This document shows, piece by piece, positions 1 to 6,083 of a stretch of DNA of 17,633 nt. The translations under genes were made by a program, and so were the position numbers. Every line of letters starts with the position of its first letter. The first letter of the stretch is position 1. This DNA comes from Candidatus Eiseniibacteriota bacterium (GTDB lineage Bacteria; Eisenbacteria; RBG-16-71-46), in NCBI GenBank assembly GCA_005893185.1, contig VBOS01000029.1, positions 1 through 17,633 on the forward strand, given 5' to 3'. The notes under the pieces were generated by a model that had not been told where the DNA came from, searched no databases, and was given only the letters and a program-made list of their open reading frames with translations.

Positions 1-1
1 C

Positions 2-1246
2 CTCGCGCTGATCGTCTGCGACGGGCCCGCGGCTGTGGCCGGCATGTTCACCACGAACCAGGTGTGCGCGGCGCCGGTGCGGCTGTGCATCGAGCGGGTC
101 CGGGGCGGCGTCGCGCGCGCGATCGTGGCGAACTCCGGCAACGCGAATGCGTGCACCGGGCGGCCGGGCGTCGCGAACGCGCGGGCCATGGCCGCGGCTG
201 CCGCCCGCGCGCTCGGGGTCGAGCCGGAACACGTGCTGGTGGCCTCGACCGGTCGCATCGGCGTCCAGCTTCCCATGGATCGGGTGCGGGCCGGCATCGC
301 GGCGGCGGCACGCGAGCTCGCGACCTCCTCCGCGCAGGCCGACGCGGCCGCCGAGGCGATCATGACGAGCGACACGCGTCCGAAACGGATCGCGGTCGAG
401 CTCGCGCTCGGCGGGGCAACGGTGCGCATCGGCGGGATCTGCAAGGGCGCCGGCATGATCCAGCCCGGCATGAGCGCGACCGGCCGCCGGCCGTCGGCCG
501 CCCCCCCGCCGCCGGGCGCGGCGAGGGCCGGCGGGCGCGGCCGGCATGCGACGATGCTCGCGTTCGTCACCACCGACGCGGCGATCGCTCCCGCATCGCT
601 CCGAGCGGCGCTGCGGCGGGCCGTGGCGGGCAGCTTCAACCGCATCACGGTGGACGGAGACATGAGCACGAACGACACGGTGCTCGTGCTCGCCAGCGGC
701 CGCGCCGGAAACGCCCGCATCGCCTCCGTCCGCTCCCGCGATTTCGCGGCGTTCGCCGCGGCGCTCGAGCACGTGTGTCTCGAGCTCGCGCTCATGATCG
801 TGCGCGACGGCGAGGGCGTGAACCGCATGGTGACGGTCCGCGTCGCGGGCGCGCGCAGCTTCGCCGATGCCGACGCCGCGGCGCGGGCGATCGCGAACAG
901 CACGCTGGTCAAGACGAGCTGGCACGGCGGCGACCCGAACTGGGGACGCATCCTGGACGCGCTGGGCTATAGCCCGGCGCGCGTCGTCGAGGGCCGGGTG
1001 GACATCGGTTACTCCGCCCCCGGCGGTCGCGCGATCGTCTGGTCGTTGCGCCGCGGGCAGCCGACGCGGGTCCTGTTCGAGGTCCTGTGGCGCGCCGTCC
1101 AGCCGAAGGAGTTCGACCTGCACGTCCGGCTCAACCTCGGCGGGCACTCGGCCGTGATCTATGCGGCGGATCTCACCGAGGCCTACGTCGATTTCAACAA
1201 AGGCACGATCGCGGACCCCGGCGAGGCCTCGGCGCTCGGCGGCTGA
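2..1246 (+). CDS. argJ: Bifunctional ornithine acetyltransferase / N-acetylglutamate synthase ArgJ (5' end outside window)
   Basis: ArgJ moves the acetyl group from N-acetylornithine to glutamate, and in many bacteria also makes N-acetylglutamate from acetyl-CoA, in cytosolic arginine synthesis. The reading frame is open to the left edge and already matches the family there (DGPAAVAGMFTTNQV), so the start lies upstream. Family landmarks follow in order: NSGNANACTG, ASTGRIG, KGAGMIQPGM, ATMLAFVTTDA, TVDGDMSTNDTV, RDGEGVNRM, GGDPNWGRI and the C-terminal YVDFNKG. The Thr of ATML (bases 551-553) is the autocatalytic nucleophile that splits the precursor into alpha and beta chains. The odd point is about 25 extra residues between GM and ATML, where family members run straight on (see 473-547). 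The stop TGA lies 13 bases before the next start, so the two genes may be co-transcribed. Identity is certain; activity with the insert is not. Confidence 0.96.
   Translation, partial: LALIVCDGPAAVAGMFTTNQVCAAPVRLCIERVRGGVARAIVANSGNANACTGRPGVANARAMAAAAARALGVEPEHVLVASTGRIGVQLPMDRVRAGIAAAARELATSSAQADAAAEAIMTSDTRPKRIAVELALGGATVRIGGICKGAGMIQPGMSATGRRPSAAPPPPGAARAGGRGRHATMLAFVTTDAAIAPASLRAALRRAVAGSFNRITVDGDMSTNDTVLVLASGRAGNARIASVRSRDFAAFAAALEHVCLELALMIVRDGEGVNRMVTVRVAGARSFADADAAARAIANSTLVKTSWHGGDPNWGRILDALGYSPARVVEGRVDIGYSAPGGRAIVWSLRRGQPTRVLFEVLWRAVQPKEFDLHVRLNLGGHSAVIYAADLTEAYVDFNKGTIADPGEASALGG
473..547 (+). repeat. 75-base in-frame GC-rich imperfect palindrome inserted in argJ
   Basis: These 25 codons (SATGRRPSAAPPPPG then a Gly/Arg/Ala-rich end) have no place in the ArgJ family, where the M before the insert is followed directly by ATML. 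The DNA folds back on itself. Bases 480-486 pair with 538-544 (7 bp), and 487-492 pair with 526-531 (6 bp) with a 6-base bulge. CGGCATG occurs at both edges (466-472 and 542-548), like a short direct repeat. The insert keeps the frame and sits one residue before the self-cleavage site, so after cleavage it would form the tail of the alpha chain. That it is an inserted element is inference; an assembly error or lineage-specific loop is possible. Confidence 0.55.
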
Positions 1247-1259
1247 GGACCCGACGATC

Positions 1260-2138
1260 GTGCACCTTTCCAGGACGCGGATCCTGAACGGGCTCCAGTG
1301 CCCGAAGCAGCTGTGGTGGCGCGTGCACGAGCCCGGCGCGGCCGAGCTCCTGCGCTCCATGCCCTCGCAGTGGGAGCTGGAGGAGGGCCGCAAGGTTGCA
1401 GAGCTGGCGCGGACGCACGCGCCGGGCGGCGTCCTGATCGACATCCCCCACGGCTCAGTGCGCGACCGCGTGACCGCCACCGAGGAGGCGCTGGGGAGCG
1501 GCGCGCGCGTGATCTACGAGGCCGCGTTCCTGGCCGGCGGCGTGTACGCGCAAGTCGACATCCTGGAGCGCCTCGATCGCGGGTTCGCGCTCACCGAGGT
1601 GAAGAGCTCGCTGTCGGTGAAACCGCCGCACCTGAACGACCTGGCGGTCCAGGTCCACGTCGTGTCCGCGAGCGGCATCGACGTGCGGGCGGCGAACGTC
1701 ATGCATCTCAACCGCGACTGCGTTCACCCCGACCTCACGAACCTGTTCGTGATCGAGGACGTGACGGCGGAGGCTGCGACGATCGCGGTGAGGCTCCCGC
1801 CCCGCATCGCGGCGCTGCAGGTGGCGCTCGGCGGATCGCTGCCGGACGTGGCGATCGGGCGGCACTGCGACGACCCGCACCCGTGTCCGTTCAAGAGCCG
1901 CTGCTGGCCGGTCCCGCTGCCGCATGAGCTCAAGTCGCTGTACCAGAGCCACACCCAGCTCGTGGACCTCGAGGCCGCCGGCTATGCCACGATCCTGGAT
2001 CTGCCGCCGGGGCTCGACCTCAACGCCATTGCCGAGCGCCAGCGACGCGCCGTGCAGACCGGGCGGATGGTCGTGGAGCCCGGTCTCGCCGAGGCGCTGC
2101 GCGTGTTCGAGCCGCCGCTCGCCTACCTCGACTTCTAG
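1260..2138 (+). pseudogene. DUF2779 nuclease, N-terminal half: Cas4-like PD-(D/E)XK domain, ended by an internal amber codon
   Basis: Start GTG at 1260 gives MHLSRTRILNGLQCPKQLWW, the usual opening of DUF2779 / RecB-like Cas4-type proteins; an earlier start would run back into argJ. Residues 1-215 look like a Cas4-type nuclease: C14, then C203, C209 and C215, which could hold a 4Fe-4S cluster, and a PD-(D/E)XK core with D100 (AQVDIL), E113 and K115 (TEVKSS) and Q131. Residues 216-290 are a linker. The frame then reads AYLDF and hits TAG at 2136-2138. The same frame continues at once with TVDPAIPVW, the family's normal continuation, whose consensus is LDFET. The stop therefore replaces the Glu codon (GAG to TAG is one change). 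The fragment could still make a Cas4-like domain alone. The biological role of the family is not established to my knowledge. Confidence 0.8.
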
Positions 2139-2723
2139 ACCGTGGATCCGGCGATCCCGGTGTGGCCGAGATGCCGTCCCTATGCCAACGTACCGGTGCA
2201 GTTCAGCTGTCACGTCGAACACGCCGACGGCACGTTCACTCATCATCAGGCGATCGCGAACGGGAACGGCGATCCGCGGCCCGAGATCGCGCGTCGCGTG
2301 GCCGACGTCTGTCGCGGCGCCCGCACGGTGGTGGCGTACTACTCGCCGTTCGAGGCCGAGTGCCTGGAACAGCTCGCGGTCGCGGCACCCGAGCGAGCGG
2401 CCGAGCTGCGGGAGATCGCATCGCGGCTGCGCGACCCGCTGCCCATTCTCAGGGACTTCGTGTACCACCCGGAGTTCCGCGGCAGCTTCAGCTTGAAGTC
2501 CGTGCTGCGACCGCTGGTGCCGGAGCTGGGCTATGACGATCTCGAGATCCGCGAGGGAGGCCTCGCCAGCGTCCAGCTCAAGCGCCTGCTGCTGGATTCC
2601 CGGCGGCTCGATCCGCCGCAGGCCCAGCACATCCGCGGCGCGCTGGAGCGCTACGCCGAGCGCGACACCTGGGCGATGGTGAAGCTTCTCGAGCGCCTGC
2701 ACGCGATCGCCAAGGCCGGCTGA
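2139..2723 (+). pseudogene. DUF2779 nuclease, C-terminal half: DnaQ/RNase H-fold exonuclease domain
   Basis: This is the continuation, in the same frame, of the gene interrupted at 2136-2138. It carries the remaining DUF2779 landmarks: TVDPAIPVWP, the exo II-like VAYYSPFEAECLEQL, HPEFRGSFSLKSVL, ELGYDDLEIREGG and the exo III-like YAERDTWAMV (Asp ligand). The first catalytic pair, Asp-x-Glu, straddles the stop: the Asp is in the first half and the Glu is the stop codon. A GTG at 2142 could allow re-initiation three bases after the stop, but the product would lack the DxE motif and so be inactive as a DEDD nuclease. Restored, the protein would be about 487 residues. The gene ends TGA at 2721-2723. 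Confidence 0.8.
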
Positions 2724-2782
2724 CGCGCCTCCTCCAGCATCCAAATCCTCCAGCGGCCGGCTTCCGCTCGGCGCCGCCGCTC

Positions 2783-2791
2783 TGCTACAGT
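2783..2791 (+). promoter_or_regulatory. Possible extended -10 promoter element for the Spy-like gene
   Basis: TGCTACAGT fits an extended -10 (TGn plus TACAGT, 4 of 6 to TATAAT), 80 bases before the ATG at 2871. The -35 area (TTCCGC, 18-base spacer) is poor. It is a plausible start for transcription of the 2871 gene after the nuclease gene ends, but it rests on one element only. Confidence 0.3.
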
Positions 2792-2870
2792 CGTTGCAGA
2801 CGCGAGGCATGGTGCCCGCGTTCTGGATCCGCCGGGAGCGACGCGCCCCGGCGCGAGGAGGAAGGCGCAC

Positions 2871-3323
2871 ATGTGCTGCCATTCGAATCCCTCACCCCGC
2901 GCGACCTGCGGTTGCGGTTGCGCCCACGAACAACATCCCACCCACCGCTTCGCCCACCGTCACTACCCCGGCGACGCCCCCGGTGGCCTCGGCGTCCGCC
3001 GGCCGCTCCGCTTCCTGGCATGGAAGCTCGAGCTCGATCCGGAGCAAGTCGCGCAGCTCGCGGCCGTGCTCAACAGTCTCAAGACGGAGCGGGCCCAGGC
3101 GTCGGTGGATGACAGGCGGGCGCTGGCGATGCTCGCGGACGCGGTGCAGACCGACAGCTTCGACCGCGACAAGGCGTCCGAAGCGGCGAAGCTGCGCACC
3201 CAGAGTGCGGAGCGGCTGCAGCTCCAGGTCGCCGAATCGCTGGCCCGGATCCACACGCTGCTGAAACCCGAGCAGCGCGCCCGGCTGGCCTACTTACTGC
3301 GCACCGGGACGCTGCTCATGTAG
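2871..3323 (+). CDS. Spy/CpxP-like helical protein with a Cys/His-rich N-terminus
   Basis: The gene codes for 150 residues with a strong Shine-Dalgarno (GAGGAGGA, 2855-2862) eight bases before ATG. Residues 46-150 look like the Spy/CpxP / heavy-metal-sensor helical fold: RRPLRFLAWKLELDPEQVAQL, a charged middle, and LKPEQRARLAYLLRTGTL. LDPEQ (55-59) and LKPEQ (131-135) stand where the paired LTxxQ motifs occur in Spy and CpxP. Those proteins are periplasmic chaperones or stress sensors, but no signal peptide or membrane segment is visible here. The first 31 residues hold C2, C3, C13, C15 and C17 and H4, H19, H22, H25, H29 and H31, which is suggestive of metal binding. A cytosolic metal-responsive or redox helper is possible; its function is unknown. 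It stands alone between a promoter-like element and a palindrome at 3342. Confidence 0.75.
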   Translation: MCCHSNPSPRATCGCGCAHEQHPTHRFAHRHYPGDAPGGLGVRRPLRFLAWKLELDPEQVAQLAAVLNSLKTERAQASVDDRRALAMLADAVQTDSFDRDKASEAAKLRTQSAERLQLQVAESLARIHTLLKPEQRARLAYLLRTGTLLM

Positions 3324-3341
3324 GCGCCGCGAAGCCAGAAG

Positions 3342-3369
3342 CGAGGCCGGGCCTCGAGGCCCGGCCTCG
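3342..3369 (+). terminator. Perfect 28-base palindrome after the Spy-like gene, possible terminator stem
   Basis: Bases 3342-3369 are an exact palindrome centred on CTCGAG. As RNA this would form a 12-bp GC-rich stem with a 4-base loop, starting 19 bases after the stop of the 2871 gene. No T-run follows on either strand, so it is not a classic intrinsic terminator. It could act as a stabilising or pausing hairpin, or as a protein-binding palindrome. Confidence 0.4.
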
Positions 3370-3453
3370 GGGGCACGGGTCACATCCTCCGCCGGATCGA
3401 GTACTGGTGTTCGGTACGCGAAGCGTGCGGAGCGGCATCCATCAGGGGGTCTC

Positions 3454-4083
3454 ATGGCGGAGAAACGGAGCGAGCTCGCCACACTCGGCGGCGGATGCTT
3501 CTGGTGTCTCGAGGCGGTGTTCGAGCAGATCGAAGGCGTCGAGCGAGTGGTGTCGGGCTACTCGGGCGGTGACGTGAAGAACCCGTCCTACGGCGAGGTG
3601 TGCACGGGCCGGACCGGTCACGCCGAGGTGATCCAGATCACGTTCGATCCCGAGCGCATCTCGTACGGTGAGGTGCTCGAGATCTTCTTCGCGTTTCACG
3701 ACCCGACGACGCTCGATCACCAGGGGCCGGACGTGGGAACGCAGTACCGTTCCGTGATCTTCCATCACTCCGCGGAGCAGAAGCGCGTGGCCGAGGAGAC
3801 GGTGAAGCGACTGGAGGCGGCGAAGCTCTGGAGCGACCCGGCCGTCACACAGATCGTCCCTTACACCGAGTTCTATCCTGCCGAGGGTTACCATCAGGGT
3901 TACTATCGCAACAATCCGGTTCAGCCCTACAGCCCGCGGCCCCCGCGCGCTGAACCCGCCGCGCGGGCCGGCCCCGCGGCTCCACGCCGGGGAAGCATCG
4001 CGACGCCGAAGCCTTGTTCCCGCTCCCGCAGGCCTCGTGGCTTCCGGCCCGCGGTGATTGCCAGCGGCGGCGTTTCTCTCTAG
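3454..4083 (+). CDS. msrA: Peptide methionine-S-sulfoxide reductase MsrA with an abnormal C-terminus
   Basis: MsrA reduces methionine-S-sulfoxide in proteins and free methionine, using thioredoxin. The catalytic motif GGCFWC is present with nucleophile C15. Y46, E58 (GHAE), D93 (PDVGTQ) and Y98 keep exactly the spacing from the nucleophile known for E. coli MsrA (C51, Y82, E94, D129, Y134), so the reductase core is intact. Homology holds to NNPVQPYS (residue 160). Family members there read QPYC and then about 20 conserved residues ending PKVxKFRK. Here the Cys is Ser and a 49-residue Pro/Arg/Ala-rich tail follows, encoded over a GC-rich hairpin. Neither other forward frame restores the usual end. 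Recycling by thioredoxin may be changed; C188 in the tail or C18 are the only candidates left. Start ATG 3454 follows a GGGGG stretch. It ends nine bases before the next gene. Confidence 0.9.
   Translation: MAEKRSELATLGGGCFWCLEAVFEQIEGVERVVSGYSGGDVKNPSYGEVCTGRTGHAEVIQITFDPERISYGEVLEIFFAFHDPTTLDHQGPDVGTQYRSVIFHHSAEQKRVAEETVKRLEAAKLWSDPAVTQIVPYTEFYPAEGYHQGYYRNNPVQPYSPRPPRAEPAARAGPAAPRRGSIATPKPCSRSRRPRGFRPAVIASGGVSL
3934..3979 (+). repeat. GC-rich imperfect hairpin inside the odd msrA tail
   Basis: Bases 3942-3949 pair with 3960-3967 (8 bp, 10-base loop), and 3934-3939 pair with 3974-3979 (6 bp). The structure begins within a few bases of the codon where MsrA homology stops. It could be a former intergenic terminator now read as coding sequence, or an inserted palindrome. 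No T-run follows. Confidence 0.45.
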
Positions 4084-4092
4084 CATGCCGCC

Positions 4093-5382
4093 ATGCTCGA
4101 CTATCTCGCCCGACGCCGCGAGCGCGTCCGGTCCGCCTGGGCGCTCACCGACGAGATCGTGCTCGTGGGCGCCGGCGAGCCGATTTCGATTCCGGGCGGC
4201 GCCGACCAGACCTATCCCTTCGCCTCCCATGCCGAGTTCTTCTGGCTCACCGACGTCGAGTGCCCGGGCGGCGTCATCGCGTTCGATCCCCTCAGCGGAT
4301 GGACCGACTTCGCGCCCGCGGTCACGGAGTCGGAGCGGGTGTGGGAAGGCAAGCGCGACACGCCCGGCACGCCGCTCCCCGAGCTCGCGGGCTGGCTCGC
4401 GGCCCGCCGCGGCCGCGAGTGCGTGACGCTGGGGGTGCCACTCCCGGGCATGCCGCCGGCAGCTCCGCGGGCCGCGGAGCTGCGCGCGGCGCTGGACCAC
4501 GCGCGCCGGCCCAAGGACGCCGTGGAGCTCGAGCGCATGCGCCGCGCCGCGGCGGCAACGGCCGCGGGGTTCGCCGTCGCGGAGCGGCTGATCCGGCCCG
4601 GAGTGAGCGAGCGCGAGATCCAGATCGAGCTCGAAGCGGAGTTCTTCCGCCGCGGCGGAGACGGCGCGGCCTACGGCACGATCGTCGGCGCGGGCTCGAA
4701 CTCCGGCGTGCTGCATTTCAAGCCGACCGCGCGCACGATCGGCAACGGCGACGTGGTGCTGATTGACGCCGGGGCCGAGGTCCGGCGTTATGCCAGCGAC
4801 GTCACTCGCACGTGGCAGGCGCCCGGCGGCGACCCCGGCCTGTTCCGCGACCTGTATCGCGTCGTGCTGGAGGTCGAGGAGCGCGCCGTCCGGCGCTGCA
4901 AGCCGGGGACCGAATGGCGCGACGTGCACCTGCAGGCGGCGCTCGAGCTCACGGCGGGCCTGGTGGAGCTCGACATCCTGCGCGGCGAGCCGGCGGCGCT
5001 CGTGGAGCGCGACGCTCACGCCTTGTTCTTCCCGCACGGCATCGGCCACCTCGTCGGCCTGGGCGTGCGCGATGCGAGCGGCTACCTCCCGGGCCGAGTC
5101 CGCAGCGATCGGCCGGGGTTGAAGAACCTGCGCACCGATCTCCCGCTCGAGCCCGGATACGTGATCACGGTAGAGCCCGGCCTCTACTTCATCCCCCCGC
5201 TGCTCAACGACGCCGCCCGCCGCGCCCAGCATCGGGACGCCGTGAACTGGAGCCGGGTCGACAAGCTGCTGGAGTTCGGGGGCATCCGCATCGAGGATGA
5301 CGTCCACGTGACGGACGGCCCGCCGGAGGTCCTCACGGCCGCGGTGCCCAAGGCTCTGCCGGAGAGCTCGATCGCGGCCTAG
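4093..5382 (+). CDS. pepP: Xaa-Pro aminopeptidase / prolidase-type M24B metallopeptidase
   Basis: The 429-residue protein has the two-domain layout of aminopeptidase P. An AMP_N-type N-terminal domain (about 1-135, with FFWLTDVECPGG) is followed by a pita-bread catalytic domain (about 145-405). All five dinuclear metal ligands are present: D225 (LIDAG), D236 (ASDVTRT), H319 (PHGIGHLVGLG), E361 (VEPGLYF) and E401 (RIEDDV), with a catalytic-type His at 208. It would remove an N-terminal residue before proline or split X-Pro dipeptides in the cytosol, so PepQ or a related M24B name is possible. ATG 4093 lies nine bases after the msrA stop with no clear Shine-Dalgarno; translation may depend on msrA. 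It converges with the small gene ending at 5390, leaving seven bases between the two stop codons. Confidence 0.9.
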   Translation: MLDYLARRRERVRSAWALTDEIVLVGAGEPISIPGGADQTYPFASHAEFFWLTDVECPGGVIAFDPLSGWTDFAPAVTESERVWEGKRDTPGTPLPELAGWLAARRGRECVTLGVPLPGMPPAAPRAAELRAALDHARRPKDAVELERMRRAAAATAAGFAVAERLIRPGVSEREIQIELEAEFFRRGGDGAAYGTIVGAGSNSGVLHFKPTARTIGNGDVVLIDAGAEVRRYASDVTRTWQAPGGDPGLFRDLYRVVLEVEERAVRRCKPGTEWRDVHLQAALELTAGLVELDILRGEPAALVERDAHALFFPHGIGHLVGLGVRDASGYLPGRVRSDRPGLKNLRTDLPLEPGYVITVEPGLYFIPPLLNDAARRAQHRDAVNWSRVDKLLEFGGIRIEDDVHVTDGPPEVLTAAVPKALPESSIAA

Positions 5383-5389
5383 TGTTCCG

Positions 5390-5536
5390 CTAGTGCCCCT
5401 TGCCGGTCTGGTCGTAGCGCTTGAGCAGGAGCCCGACTCCGAAGTACAGCAAGACGAGCACGGTGATCCAGAACGCGGTATAGACCGTGAACACCGTGTG
5501 CAGCAGGGCCCTCAGCGCCGCTTCATCGAGGATCAT
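5390..5536 (-). CDS. 48-residue single-span membrane protein of unknown function
   Basis: The frame is open further upstream, but ATG at 5536 is chosen because GGAGGT (complement of 5547-5552) lies ten bases before it. The product MILDEAALRALLHTVFTVYT and onward is 48 residues. Residues 15-38 form one hydrophobic span rich in V, L, F and W, followed by a basic tail (KRYDQTGKGH), so the C-terminus is probably cytosolic. I recognise no family. It lies downstream of the csp gene on the same strand but beyond that gene's terminator. TGCTAACTT (complement of 5611-5619) resembles an extended -10 and could serve it. Its start overlaps the stop of a 24-codon open frame beginning at 5607 (ATGA overlap), which may be a translated leader. 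Confidence 0.6.
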   Translation of the reverse strand: MILDEAALRALLHTVFTVYTAFWITVLVLLYFGVGLLLKRYDQTGKGH

Positions 5537-5640
5537 GAAAATGCCGACCTCCGATCCAGGATCAGTACCTGGGCGACCCGCTCGCGGCCGAGCACGGCGG
5601 CGGTCATGGGAAGTTAGCATGCCAGCCGCCGGTCCGGCCT

Positions 5641-5679
5641 CAAAATAGCGCCGGGCGGCGTCCAATGGACGCCGCCCGG
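5641..5679 (-). terminator. Intrinsic terminator of the csp gene
   Basis: On the minus strand a perfect 13-bp GC-rich stem (5679-5667 with 5663-5651) and a 3-base loop are followed by CGCTATTTTG, 25 bases after the csp stop codon. It has the form of a strong intrinsic terminator. Confidence 0.85.
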
Positions 5680-5704
5680 GCACGTGATGCGGTTCCTCGG
5701 GCGC

Positions 5705-5905
5705 CTAGATCTTGCGCACGTTCGACGCCTGCAGGCCCTTCGGGCCGCGCGTCACGTCGAACTCGAGAGCCTCACCCTCTGCAAGTGTCTTGAAACCCTC
5801 GCCCTGGATCGCCGAGAAGTGGACGAACACATCCTCGCCGTTCTCCTGAGAGATGAAGCCAAAACCCTTTGCCTCGTTGAACCACTTCACCGTACCACGA
5901 GCCAC
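5705..5905 (-). CDS. cspA: CspA-family cold-shock protein
   Basis: The 66-residue protein is a complete cold-shock domain, a five-stranded OB fold that binds single-stranded RNA and DNA. RNP1 is KGFGFI (13-18) and RNP2 is VFVHF (26-30). The beginning GTVKWFNEAKGFGFI and the end GPKGLQASNVRKI are standard. The start is GTG at 5905, set by AAGGAG six bases upstream; no ATG is available nearby. Such proteins melt RNA structure and can act as antiterminators. The gene has its own long leader (to about 6077) with a promoter and an internal terminator-like hairpin, and ends in a strong terminator. The paralogue letter cannot be assigned, and the gene need not be cold-induced. Confidence 0.95.
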   Translation of the reverse strand: MARGTVKWFNEAKGFGFISQENGEDVFVHFSAIQGEGFKTLAEGEALEFDVTRGPKGLQASNVRKI

Positions 5906-5965
5906 TTGAAACTCCTTACCTCGGGCCGAAGCCCCACTACCGCCTGAACACGCGGCGGCTGCGTT

Positions 5966-5980
5966 CGGTCACTGTGACCG
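5966..5980. promoter_or_regulatory. 7-bp dyad CGGTCAC-T-GTGACCG in the csp leader
   Basis: A perfect inverted repeat with a one-base centre lies about 60 bases before the csp start. The tiny centre suits a DNA-binding dimer better than an RNA hairpin, although a shortened hairpin with a few-base loop is possible. The regulator is unknown. Confidence 0.35.
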
Positions 5981-6011
5981 TCGCTTCGAATCGTGCCGTG
6001 CGGCCTACAAG

Positions 6012-6037
6012 CAAAAACCGCCAGGTGTCCCTGGCGG
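6012..6037 (-). terminator. Intrinsic terminator/attenuator inside the csp leader
   Basis: On the minus strand CCGCCAGG-GACA-CCTGGCGG forms a perfect 8-bp stem with a tetraloop (6037-6018) and runs straight into TTTTTGC. This is the standard shape of an intrinsic terminator. It lies about 40 bases after the predicted csp transcription start and over 100 bases before the csp start codon. It would therefore cut csp transcripts short unless overridden. It could also end read-through from pckG or define a short RNA of about 60 bases. Confidence 0.7.
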
Positions 6038-6083
6038 ATCTGAACGTAGACAACACATCCACGAAACAACCGAAGACGTGTGG

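Noticed and set aside
2136..2138. Amber recoding (reading TAG as an amino acid)
   Set aside because: TAG is the normal terminal codon of the Spy-like gene, msrA, pepP, the 48-residue gene, csp, pckG and OPT in this window, so a changed code is unlikely.
3930..4083. A simple frameshift as the cause of the odd MsrA tail
   Set aside because: Translating the other two forward frames after QPYS does not give the conserved PKVxKFRK-type ending, so sequence is missing rather than shifted.
3442..5307. A 621-codon open frame on the minus strand across msrA and the aminopeptidase gene
   Set aside because: It is antisense to two recognisable genes, is rich in Arg, Ala and Glu as expected from GC-rich codon bias, and matches no family. 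Similar long antisense frames at 1455-2882, 9090-10907, 10613-12655 and 12652-15045 were rejected for the same reason.
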